64,000 bases of DNA from Danio rerio (lineage: Eukaryota; Chordata; Actinopteri; Cypriniformes; Danionidae): positions 9,700,501 through 9,764,500 of the forward strand of contig NC_133197.1 in NCBI RefSeq assembly GCF_049306965.1, given 5' to 3'. Both the position numbers and the translations under genes were made by a program. The notes beneath the pieces are model-generated. The model did not search any database. It was not told where the DNA came from and saw nothing but the letters and a program-made list of their open reading frames with translations. This document shows positions 24,791 to 35,373 of this stretch, one piece after another (within the stretch, counting starts at the first letter, position 1; each line of letters starts with the position of its first letter).

Positions 24791-25309
24791 CTTCAAACGA
24801 AGCAGTCTGTTTTAATATATTTGTCAATTAAAACATGCCTTGCTGTGGTTGTGGACCCGTGTTAACATGTTTCCATTGATGTTAACATGTTTACATGTTG
24901 TTTAGTTACATGTACTCGCGTTAACGTGTTTCTACAAACTCTCCCGCTGATAGAATAGCTCTCTGTGACTAAACGATGCTTCATCAGTTGCTCAAACCAT
25001 GTTTTTTCTTAGTTCTAGACTCATGTCTACCTGTGCCTTTGGAGTCGTGTTAACTCGTGACCCATGCTCATACATGTAACGTAAATAAAGATTTTATCAA
25101 TAAAAGGAATACAATGACGATATTATTATGCAACATATTATGTCTGATATATATAATATATATTTCATATATAATATTATGCAACAGAATATTAATTGAA
25201 AATCGCAACATTTCAATGTATGATCTTGGTCACATCTGTATCAAGGTACTTATGAACATGATTTGGCTACATACGATAAAATTACTAAAGGCTGCCAAGC
25301 ATACATCAG

Positions 25310-25395
25310 TGATTGATAGCTCAATTAGTCAGCACGTATGTTCCATTCATGCGTCACTTTTGTTAGAAGGTTCGAATCCACATACGAGTTTTGTT
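25310..25395 (+). ncRNA. Second, distinct tRNA-like sequence in the palindrome spacer
   Basis: A-box-like TAGCTCAATTAG (25317-25328) and B box GGTTCGAATCC (25369-25379) are 52 bases apart, close to the spacing in the arm copies, although the intervening sequence is different. CGTATGT and ACATACG around it could pair, but no standard cloverleaf is evident. Confidence 0.42.
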
Positions 25396-25987
25396 TATGT
25401 AGCCTGATTTTTTTAATTCTCTTTAAAATAAAATGGGGGGGACTGCGATTTATAACGTATGCTTATTTAGCGGAACATCGTAGTCATTTAGAGCTATTCT
25501 GAGAAAATATCAGCTCGTGTGACTTTGTAGACACAGGATAACACGAGTCAATGAGACTATTATATTCTGATTGCATAATATTCTAATATTCTGTTGCATA
25601 ATATTATATATAAAATATATATTATATATATCAGACATAATATGTTGCATAATAATATCGTCATTGTATTCATTTTTTGGATAAAATCTTTATTTACGTT
25701 ACATGTATGAGCATGGGTCACGAGTTAACACGACTCCAAAGGCACAGGTAGACATGAGTCTAGAACTAAGAAAAAACATGGTTTGAGCAACTGATGAAGC
25801 ATCGTTTAGTCACAGAGAGCTATTCTATCAGCGGGAGAGTTTTTAGAAACACGTTAACGCAAGTACATGAAACTAAACAGCATGTAAACATGTTAACATC
25901 GATGGAAACATGTTAACACGGGTCCTCAACCACAGCAGGGCATGCTTTAACTGACAAACATATTCAAACAGACTGTCATTTGTGAAG

Positions 25988-26070
25988 TACCGAGTAGCTC
26001 AGTTAGATAAGTCGATTGAAACGTGAGCTACACCTTTTCACTACACGGGTTCGAATCCTGTTAAAAACAT
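25988..26070 (+). ncRNA. tRNA-like Pol III promoter sequence in right arm
   Basis: TAGCTCAGTTAG at 25995-26006 and GGTTCGAATCC at 26048-26058, 53 bases apart. It is the mirror copy of the left-arm sequence with a few base differences, and the T-arm again forms. Box spacing is about 9 longer than in an ordinary type I tRNA, closer to that of tRNAs with a long variable arm. Confidence 0.5.
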
Positions 26071-26629
26071 GTAAATTTTAATATTTTTTTTAGATTTATT
26101 TTGGTTATATACTGTTCTGCTACACAGATATTAAAATCAATAATGCAGACAATGACACTGACACCAAGTAATAAGAATCTTTATTTGGTATAGACATGTT
26201 TTGTTGCTGTAAAAAAGTGACGAATCTGCCAATCTGCAAACGTGAATAGCTTACATCTGGAAAGGGACACCAGTTAACACGGTCACCAGTTAAACCGTAA
26301 CACCGGTCGATTGAAGTCACACTGCAGATGGACATTATATTGAGTCTCTACCCAAAGATGAAACCTCAGCATTATAACCAAGCAGTTGGAAACTTCTGGA
26401 AGCTACATGCTACAAAGAATACTTCATCTGAGTTTGTTAAAGGAAGGATCAGTAAAGAGTAACTGATGGACGTCAGGATGGGTTTCTTCCAATTCTCAAG
26501 TGTAAGTACATGCGGTTAAAGTTGTTGCCTCGTTTACTCTAGCTTGCAAATGTATTTAGTTGTGATTTGTTACTTGTAACCGCGTGTACTGTATCAGGTT
26601 AACTGGATATTTTATCTTATCGCGTGCAA

Positions 26630-27190
26630 AGTCACGTTAAAAACGCGACGCGTGCTGTTTGTTTATGGAGCTCCGTGCTAGAGTTCTGCTCCCGCGATTC
26701 CCTGCGTGGTGCTTGTGTGTGTGTTAGTGCGCACGCGCGCGTATGAGAGAGAGAGAGAGAGAGAGCGAACGAACGAACGAACGAGCTTTGTGCTGTGTGT
26801 GTGTGTTTAAACAGACAGCTTGGCTGTCTGGACTGTATACTGGGTGATTTTTGGTTGTGTTCTCCGCTCCGGGCCGGGGACCGGGCGCGGCGGGCAGAAA
26901 ACGGAGCGGGTTTTCAGGCTAAAACCTGGCGGGTGCGGGCGGAAGCGGGAGCGTTGTCATCCGGAGGTGTGTGTGTGTGTTTTTGTGTGTGTGTGTGTGG
27001 TATGGCGAGTACACGACTGTCTCGTTGTTCGGTTATCCGTGGCACTATCCACTCGCCATAGTGTGGCAGCTAAAATCCACGTTTAAATTGCTGATTAGCT
27101 ATTGGCCATTTCCCTCTCTGACTGAAGGCAGTCGACCAATCGCGACAGACTGTCATCGGTCCAATCAGCGCAGATTAGCTCCGCGCTAAG
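26630..27190. promoter_or_regulatory. CpG-rich block inside the TTAA-flanked element
   Basis: Rich in CG dinucleotides (for example GGGCCGGGGACCGGGCGCGG near 26870), unlike the AT-rich surroundings, with a GA/GAAC simple repeat at 26748-26785 and a TG tract near 26966. Open frames here are short and low complexity. A captured host promoter or first exon is possible; no splice donor was securely identified. Confidence 0.4.
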
Positions 27191-27925
27191 GAGGGGTTTG
27201 GGAACAAATGAATCACTGGACGATTCATACAGGAGTCGCTGGGATAATTAGCTAAAAATAAATGCAGATTATAAGACCATGAAAGTGTTTTTTGACCTTG
27301 CATGCATATTAGACTGTTGTTGGAGACCCTTACAACCAGGATATGACCCTATTTCATGTATAATATGGGCTCTTTAAAGCAACTACTGACGTATTTTCAA
27401 CCACATTTCAACGTTGAAGCCTTGTCATATGCAGGCTGTTTTTCAACCGTTCAACATTAAACGTTCTATCAACATTATTTCAACGTTCAAAACACATCTG
27501 ACCTTATTTCAACCATATTTCAACGTTGAAGGTCGGTCGTGTGCCGGCTGAACACAAAAGAAGACATCTTCAAGACTGCTGGAAATGAGCGCTAAATACA
27601 TTTCTTCAAAGCAGCATTCTAAAGCAGGAATCCATCAAGGAAAGTGTCCACATTCTCTCTGAATCCACATTATGCTTCATTTACTTTCTCGAGTCAAAAG
27701 TTTCCCTCTCCTAATTGAATTTGGAAGACAGCATAGATGTATCCTTTGCTGTCTTTGCTATTCCACATGTAACCCCATCGGTCCTACACCACCCAACCCG
27801 CTCCGGGCTGGGATAGAATCGGCAACTTTCCGCATGGGAGTCTGTTGCTCTAACAAGGAGGTTAAAGACCCTGGTCTCTAGCATCTGTCACTAGAGCACC
27901 TTTAGAGGTCAGAGGAGTGAGGTTT

Positions 27926-28740
27926 ATGCCGAGTTCAGACTGCATGATTTTCAAACTAGTCATGTCACAGATGTTTTCACACTGCATGACTATCTGGGCT
28001 AGTGTTTCGTCGCTGCTTTGTTTACACTGCAAGATGGTTCGGCGACATGGACATTCACATTGCACGACTTTACTATAGGTAGAATCACCGACAACTTCGT
28101 CCAAACTACATCTCACAGCCAAAAACATGTAGTATATCTTTTGTTATTAACTACATAATGAGAAAGAAGCCTTTAATGGGGTAGAACATGTACATGTAGT
28201 ACATGTTTGCTCACCTGTGTTTAAAGGGAATTAGCCATTTCTCCTCAACTTAAGTTGATTATAAACTAATTTCTTTCTGTATGAAACGTCAAACAGACAC
28301 GGTTGCTCCTGAGTCCTGTCAAACCTCCACTAGTTTTTCCTCCATTTCGTGGGTCCAAATAAATCGAAAAAGAGCACTTTTAACTTCTCCCCCAGCCTCC
28401 TGCTGGCCTGCAGCAGGTATACACACACACACACAAGTGAAAGCTGCTCTCTCATTGGCTGTAGGCGATCGCTGATGTTATTTTCAGTCAAAACTCAATT
28501 CACACGGCATGATTTGAATCGCCGACAGCTCCAGATATTTAGCATGCCAAATATCTCACAGGCATCGGCGACTCATCGGCGATTCTCTCAGATCACGTCT
28601 TTGATTGTTCATACTGTGTGATTGTCACTCACGTGCACGAGCAGCGATTTGCCTGTGATTTCAGGCATTTGTCTGCGATCTCTCAAAACCTGTCGGCGAG
28701 CCAAAATCGGGGCTAAAATCACGCAGTCTGAACTAGGCAT
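27926..28740. mobile_element. Inverted-repeat element with ATGCC-AGTTCAGACTGC ends
   Basis: The left end ATGCCGAGTTCAGACTGC and right end GCAGTCTGAACTAGGCAT are inverted copies extending to about 26 bp. The 815-bp interior has no recognisable protein. The corresponding place in unit 2 (about 39320) lacks it. Confidence 0.75.
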
Positions 28741-29593
28741 TTCCTGCACAGCACTAACTAGCTGGCCTCCGTTACACAGACCTTTGTGTTTGTGACAGTT
28801 GAGCTTATGGGCGATATGGCAAAAAATGCAATCTCGATAATTATTTCCATTTCCATTATTTCCAAGTTGTTAATGTTTCCAGATTTAAAAAAATCAGAGG
28901 ATCCTTTCAATTTTCAATTTTTGGCTGATAAATTTTCAGTGGCCAAAAATTCAGTGCATCTCTAATATCAACACACTTTTAGATTCCTTGTGTTGCACAT
29001 TCTTGTTATGTGATTGGCTCTTAGATCAATATAGAGTAAAAAAAAAAAGTCCAGAGCTTATCGTTGTTATTGACATAAATCTTATTGCGATTCGATATTA
29101 ATAAATACAGCGTTTGGCATCTGGAAGCTCAATTTGGGGTTTCATTTTGTGTGTACTATAAATGTACATTTTTAACCAATGCTTTCTGATTTTGATTTCC
29201 ACTCAATTTTTAACAAGATGTTTGTATTGTAGTAAGAAAATATTCCTTTTAATTATCACAAAAGCTGTGTAGTTTGTTGTACATGAATAAACCCTTGTAC
29301 TGTCCAAAAAGACTGTCTGAAATCAGGTTTGTGAGATTCCTTCCTGCACAAACTAATGAAAGTCAATGGTACAGGTATCCAACAATCTTCAAAATGATGT
29401 TTTTTTTTCAACATAAGAAAGAAACTTAAATAAGTTTGGAAAAGAACAGTGGGTAGTAAATTGTGGCAAAAAAAGTCATTTTGGGGTGAACTACACAGCA
29501 GATGTTAGCTTGACGTTAAGATCCAACATTGGAAGACATAAAATATTGGTCCAAAATTGGTGAAATTAATGTCAAAATCTCTAGCATGATACT

Positions 29594-30936
29594 CTAGTTG
29601 ACGGACACTTTTGGATTATGATTATGTCTTTTCATTCTAAATTTTACATAATAAACAAGCAGAGCGACAGCTGTAATGCCCAACACAGCGTAAGTTAGTG
29701 AAGGAATCACATCATCAAACGGACTGTATAATTCTGGGGAAAGATGAAAAACACACCAGTTAAATCTCCTGATAAAGAAACTGAAAACTATTCCACTGAA
29801 TTAATTTCCAATATATTACTAGACATTGCAGAATCTTGTCAAAAAGATGATGCTAGTAATTATACACCTCTACCTTTGTGGCAGAGTTGACTGATGTTCA
29901 GATGTGTGGTGTGGTTTGTGATGGTGTTGTTGATCACACAGCTGTAGGTGTTTTTATCCTGATATTCCACCTCCAGAGGTAGAGAGAGACTGATGCTGAG
30001 ATCAGACACACTGATGCTGGACAATACACTGTTTCCTTTGTACCAGGAGAGACTCACAGCACTCACATTCACCACTGAACACAACACTGAACATCTGGAG
30101 TCTGGGGATGGTTTTTGACTGTTTAAGGTATTGTTGCTGATTACAGAAACAGGAAGAGGTGCTAGAAAACATAAAATACAAGATTTTATTATTTCTAGCT
30201 TAAAGTAATGAAGCAAACCTACAGTTAGGCAAATTTTATCTGTGCTACTTCTGACAGCAGGTAAAATGATTATATAATTGATATAGTAGAATATTTCTAT
30301 TCTTTAAAGTTTCCACTTGCAGAATTTCGGCCCAGAACGAACCAGAAAATACTATAAAATAATAAATCAGTGTGTCAGAGTGACACTGAACTCACCATAA
30401 ACAGTAACACTGAATCTCTTATATGTAGTTCCTCCACTGGTAATGATGGTCAGTTTATAAAGTCCAGAGAGTTCAGTTGTGATGTCTGTGATGGTCAGAG
30501 ATCCAGTTTGTCTGTCCATCTTCAGTCTGTCTCCAAATGTCTCATTGCTGTCAAACATGTCAATGCTCTGCTTATGTATTTCAGCAATACGAGTCTCTTG
30601 AGGTCCAAACATCCACAGTATCTGATCAGTTTTCTGTACTTCAGTAACATCAGTGTTTAAAGTGACAGAATCTCCCTCAGTCACTGATACTGACTTCACT
30701 TTATTCGCATCAGCACCAAACACACCTGAAACACATTCACAAGGGTGTATTGGACCGAGACTCCAAAAAACATTTGACTTTTTCATTTGTCTTTTCTACT
30801 GTTCTACTGTTCCTTTCTACTGTTTCTAACTGAATAGTTAACCATATGCAATAACCTGTAAAGTTTAAGTAGCAATAAACATCTTACCTTCCATGCAAAT
30901 TAAGAAGAAGATTAAACCCAACATGTAGCAGAACAT
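29594..30936 (-). CDS. Receptor B1: CD2/SLAM-like Ig receptor with short basic tail
   Basis: Four exons join in frame on the minus strand: 30888-30936, 30396-30725, 29874-30161 and 29594-29733, giving 268 residues. Exon 1 encodes the signal peptide ([17 protein letters not shown]). Exon 2 is a V-like domain lacking the canonical cysteines (TLNTD, SGLYKL), exon 3 a four-cysteine C2 domain with WYKG, and exon 4 the stalk, one transmembrane segment ([20 protein letters not shown]) and an 18-residue basic tail ending KVSVN with no tyrosine motif. Its Ig exons and the intron between them are nearly identical to those of A1, while exons 1 and 4 are unrelated to A1. It points towards A1 (convergent). 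Lack of signalling motifs suggests an adhesion, decoy or adaptor-dependent role; this is inference. Confidence 0.85.
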
Positions 30937-31699
30937 CTTTGAAGAGTGACTGAAATGACTGTGGTTTCAGTTTACAGAGCATGTGGTGAAGATTCAGCCA
31001 ATGACTGCTCATACTCATTGTCAGGAAGTCAAAATTAAGCTTAAAATGAATTTAACTGTTCAAAGACCATTTTATAGCCAAAAATATTTTTGTTTTCACA
31101 CTGACAGACTTGGTTCAAATGTACCAATGGATTACAAATCTTGAATCCGTTAGGTTTTTAAAATTCTGTTATAGTAACAGTACCATTTCACATATTCTTA
31201 ACAACATTGTTTTTATTTTTCCACTCTCTAATCTGTCCGATATTAGACAATTCTCAACCTAAGAAATGGCTACTGACAAACATAAAGAATGTTAATTCTT
31301 GTATTCGCGTAAACAGGCACCATGTTCAAATATAACATCAGTCAAACACACAAGTGTCAGAATGTTTTGGCACAGTTGCTGATAGGAACAGCATTGGTGT
31401 TGGCACTGTGGTCAGCTTGAGGATTTGTGAGTGGTTTGCAAATGCACGCACAGCCAAAGTGTAAGCTGTTTTTTCTCTTTCTCATCTTCCGCCCACAAAA
31501 TCGCTTTCCGTTTCTTGCTAAGAGACAGTGGTATTAGAGAACTGACAGTACATGATACGCTACTAACTGCTATCTTTTTAGTCTGTACAAAAGTATTAGT
31601 TCACCGTTTAGTTCAGTGGCACCTTCTGTAGATCATGTCACCAGTAGATTTCAGTAAAAGAATAGATAGAACTACAAATATCTACAAAATGTTGTTTTG

Positions 31700-31992
31700 T
31701 GGTTAATTAGGTTAACTAGACAGGTTAGGGTAATTAGGTAACGATGGGTAATTAGAGTTCTGTAGACTATCAAAAAATATATAGCTTAAAGGGGCTAATA
31801 ATTTTGACCTTAAAATAGTGTGGAAAAAATTAAAAACTGCTTTTATTCTAGTCAAAATAAAACAAATGAGACTTTCTCCAGAAGAAAAAATATTATCAGA
31901 CATACTGTGAAAATTTCCTTGCTCTGTTAAACATAATTTGGGAAATATTTAAAAAAGAAAAAAAATCAAAGGGGGGCTAATAATTCTGTAAA
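31700..31992 (+). mobile_element. Tc1-like non-autonomous element, right part
   Basis: Runs from GGTTAATTAGGTTAACTAGA through ATAGCTTAAAGGGGCTAATA to GGGGGGCTAATAATTCTG; the left end is missing. It lies upstream of B1 and is absent from the matching flank of B2. Confidence 0.75.
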
Positions 31993-31999
31993 TATTGAA

Positions 32000-34900
32000 A
32001 AGGGAAAAACAATAAATCGTTGTATGTATGCTGTAATGTTTAAATAAATTTCCATTAAAAACATGTGAAGGTCATTTGACCATCAGGGAGAACGCAGCGT
32101 CTCAAGAGTTCATTCTTTTGAGTTAACTTGGCAAGACTGGTCTCCACAATAATGTGTCCGTTCTGTGCGTTCTTGGAATTGAGAAGCAGCCATTGTGTAG
32201 CCCTAAATTGCAGTTCCAAGAACTACCTTTCATTTTTATTTCACTTCAGAAAGCTAATTGTAAATTCACAAGTAGTTCAAACTTTTGTTGCTTGTTCGAG
32301 TTGTTTCAGCTTATTATTTAAAATAGCTAAAACAACACAATTCTTGAGTTTTCGTTGTGACAACATAATTCTTTTATGGTCAAACCACTTAAATTTATAA
32401 AAACTAATGAGTGAACTAAATTCCTTCATGTTGTCCAAATACAAATCTTTCAAGTGGAACCCAGCATTTTTGACACTGTTGTAATATTTAAATGAACATT
32501 TAAAAGAATGAGTAAGAATACTAAGATTAAAAAATAGTCTAAACTCTGAGGGAAAAAAACTAAAGTGTAAGAAACATTAAACAATTCTGATTTCCATCTA
32601 AATTTAAAGTCGCTATTTCGAGATATAGGCCTATCCAGTGTCGCCAGATTGGGTGGTTTCAAATTTGATTGTGCAGGTAAAAAATGGCATAAGCTTATGT
32701 CTTGAAAACTACTGCTTCTGGTACAGCAACAACTCATAGATATTTACATTAGATGTCGCCTACGTTAATGTTGTCATGGAGGAAATGCAACAATTGAGCC
32801 GACATTTTAGTACAGGGTAGCACTCCTTCACGCCCCATTCACACGGGGCTTCAGCGTCAACGCTTGACAGAGGGCGTGTCTGAAGTTAGGGCTGACGCGA
32901 TCATTATTTGCAGTTACATATATTACACAGGCCTGTTGTATTTCTGTCTAATTTTAATAACACCAGTCTTTGAGCCCTCAAAGACAGCTTATACGTATTT
33001 TGGTGTTGCCGCCATAAAGTTGTTTTGATTGGTTTGTTTTAGTGCGGTAACTTTGTTGTTAGGAGAGCATTTTATAGTTTTCATGTGTTGTCACACCATT
33101 AGGAAAACACAGGCAAAACAATACTATCTCCCACAGTTTCCATTCTAATTTGCAGGTGAATTCCAATTAAAGTATACATTGAAAAGCAAAGTCAAAGTAG
33201 CAGAAGTCAATGAATAAACTGTCCCTATACCAGCAAATATTAATCTAAGTAAAATAAACCTACACCAAATGTAAAAGCAGACACTTTTGTGCACCATCAC
33301 CACTGACTAAAAGAATTGGAGCCCTAACAGGGGCATGCAGTTTTAAAGGACAGAAATGGTTGAGGGTGCAGGATATAGATCGCAAGTACCCAGAGGTGTA
33401 GCCAGTAATTTTGGGCCCTATGCACAAAAATTTTTAACAGGCCCCTCTGTTCATAAAGTGAATAGCCAGGGTGGAGTCATAGCCAGCCCTCCCTATAAGC
33501 GAACTAAGTGGCTGCTTAGGGCCCAGCCGCCACTAGGGGGCCCCTACAACCCGCTAATGTTGCGTGCCGCTTCTTTTCTGAAATCATTTTTATTTGCATT
33601 TTACAAATTATCTTCTTTGACAGTGCTTTAGTGCTTAAATATTTATAAATTTTCACTGAAAACTATATTAAAGTTGAAATTGTTTTTGTGTGAAAGTCAT
33701 GTAATCAACAGGAAGCTCATTTCTCATATGCATTGTGTTCTCGCTGTTCGAGTTTGTTCTTCCAAGGAAACCTGCAAGACCGATTGGTCGCCACAAGAAC
33801 ATGAGCCCGTACACGGACACAGGAATGGCCTTTGCTTTATTGCCTGCCATTATATTGCTGATTTATTTTGGAAATTGGACCACGAAATTTAAATGAAACT
33901 AACATTTTCCTTCACATATAGAAAACTGAGGGGGAAATTGACGATGAGAAGAGACAAGCACAAAATAATTTTTAGCATTGCTTTTAAGTGCTAATGATGA
34001 TGTTAAAGACATAATCTAGTAGCACATTTATTGAAAATAGGCAGTTACAAATTAGCAAACGTCGTCTACTTATATGAAATGTTTTATTTTTTTCTGGTTT
34101 TACAGACTCGTTTTTAGTTTAAAACGCATTTGAAATGCAATATTGAAGCGTCTTTCACAGACATATTTTGCACACTGGGAATATTGTTCCTGGCACATGT
34201 TTATAAAAGTTATGTCCTAATTTAATTATTTAGAGTTTAAAATAAGCTTTGTACCCTGCATCTCAAATGTAAGAAAACAGGGAAGAAGACTGAAGGAAAT
34301 AATAAAGTTTGTTTTTGAGTAAGAGCAAGGTAGGGCCCCATAATCAATCTGCCCCAAAATGTACAGGGCCGGCCCAGGGTGGTTGGGGCGGGGAGTAGAT
34401 GTGAGTGATTGCGGGCGACCAGCAAAAGTGAACAGCAGGGGGGGTAAGGGTTGGTGAGGTTCGCAGAAGTGGAGAGTGGGTGGGGTGGGGGGCATTGGGG
34501 GATGGTGGTGTGTGGGCCATCAGCAAAAGTGAAGGAAGAAGATGATTAAAGATGATACAGGTACTTGACTGGCCTGTCTACATTCCTAACCTGTCTCCAA
34601 TAGAGAATGTGTGGTGCATTTTAAAGTGCGAAGTGCAAAAGACCCCATACTATTGCCCACCTTAAGATGTGTTTGACATAATTACACCTAAAGCACTTTA
34701 TCAGTGTCTTCAGTCTCTAAACGTGTTTTAAGTGTTGTGAAAAGGAATGACATTACAAAGCGGTAAATGCTTTACTGTGTAAATGTTATTTTTAATGCTA
34801 AAAACAATAAAAGTCATGATGAATATATTAAATAATGTTTGTTGTTCAGTCTGCAATGAAATACTTAAGTCAGAGTAAATTTAGAAACCATTACTTAATA

Positions 34901-35120
34901 TTTGCGTATATTTCCATTCTCTCCTAACTTCTTCTGATGTGGACTTAAATTAAAACAGCTGCATTCACTTCCTTCCTACTGTATGTAACATTTGAATCAG
35001 TGTAACGGTGCTGACGTGCTCCGTACTGACACTGTTCCCAGATCAGCTTCTGTACACGCGATTTGAAGAGGAGCGAAGGGGGTAGAGACCACATATTTTC
35101 ACATCCCAATTTTTGACAGG
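32000..35120. other. Region between the two duplicated units, no gene recognised
   Basis: Up to about 33070 it is B1 upstream flank shared with B2. Beyond that are degraded repeats (CAGAGGTGTAGCCAGTAATT near 33391, ACTAGGGGGCCCCTACAACC near 33532) and a G-rich stretch at 34370-34510. No coding exon was recognised. Confidence 0.4.
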
Positions 35121-35373
35121 TATGGTATAGGGCGGTGCTTTGTTTTTCTTTTCACTTCTCAACAGTCGATTTCAGAGTTTGTAAGGACGTTTTTAACATC
35201 TTGAAAATAGTTTTAATAATTGTCATCATTTAATCTTCAAAATGTGCTTACAGTGATAGGTAAGGAAAGGAAATCCTGTTCAGAAAACCGTGTTTCGTCA
35301 CTTGTAGTTTTACCACCGCAGGCTGTTCACCTTCTCGGATTACGGCATCATCATTTGACGTTTAATCATCAAA

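Larger units (their letters stand above)
24473..26306. repeat. Long palindrome: 722-bp inverted arms around a 389-bp spacer
   Basis: The left arm 24473-25194 and right arm 25584-26306 are reverse complements with few differences (for example GGTGTTACGGTTTAACTGG near 24476 mirrored by CCAGTTAAACCGTAACACC near 26286). The ends are CCGGTGTTACGG and CCGTAACACCGG. Each arm carries a tRNA-like sequence and the spacer carries a third. It could be a foldback transposon or an inverted duplication; no target duplication is visible. Confidence 0.8.
24122..27373. mobile_element. TTAA-flanked element with AGAGCCCATATTAT inverted repeats
   Basis: The left end AGAGCCCATATTATGG and right end ATAATATGGGCTCT are inverted repeats, each flanked by TTAA (24118-24121 and 27374-27377). 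That target suits piggyBac- or Kolobok-type transposons; the superfamily is inferred from this alone. It lies inside the CAGCCGGCA element and itself contains the palindrome 24473-26306 and a CpG-rich block. No transposase seen. Confidence 0.7.
19884..27550. mobile_element. Large composite element with CAGCCGGCA terminal inverted repeats
   Basis: The left end CAGCCGGCATTTCAACG and right end GTGCCGGCTG form a 9-bp perfect inverted repeat. Subterminal AACGTTGAATCAACG / TTTCAACGTTGAA motifs are repeated inward on both sides. The duplicated segment at about 39128-39145 reads straight through (ACTATGTTGGACACAAAAG), an empty site. Total 7.67 kb, of which about 3.25 kb is a younger insertion (24122-27373). 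No transposase was recognised; superfamily not assigned. Confidence 0.7.
11130..33070. repeat. Segmental duplication unit 1 (receptors A1 and B1)
   Basis: Homology to 35128-42360 in the same order: promoter and gene A, the downstream flank (17.68-18.3 kb against 37.26-37.7 kb), the inter-gene spacer (18.3-19.88 and 27.55-29.6 kb against 38.5-39.9 kb), gene B and its upstream flank (32927-33068 against 42219-42355). Unit 1 is about three times longer, mainly through transposon insertions and an internal tandem duplication at about 18.28-19.8 kb. Confidence 0.75.

Noticed and set aside
26750-27086. Open frames over the TG and GAAC repeats in the CpG block.
   Set aside because: Low complexity and overlapping in three frames; no domain.
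33356-33631. Open frame of 91 residues between the duplicated units.
   Set aside because: Overlaps degraded repeat sequence (GTGTAGCCAG and GGGGGCCCC motifs); no recognisable protein.
34226-34526. Proline-rich minus-strand frames.
   Set aside because: They come from a G-rich low-complexity tract on the plus strand, not from a coding gene.
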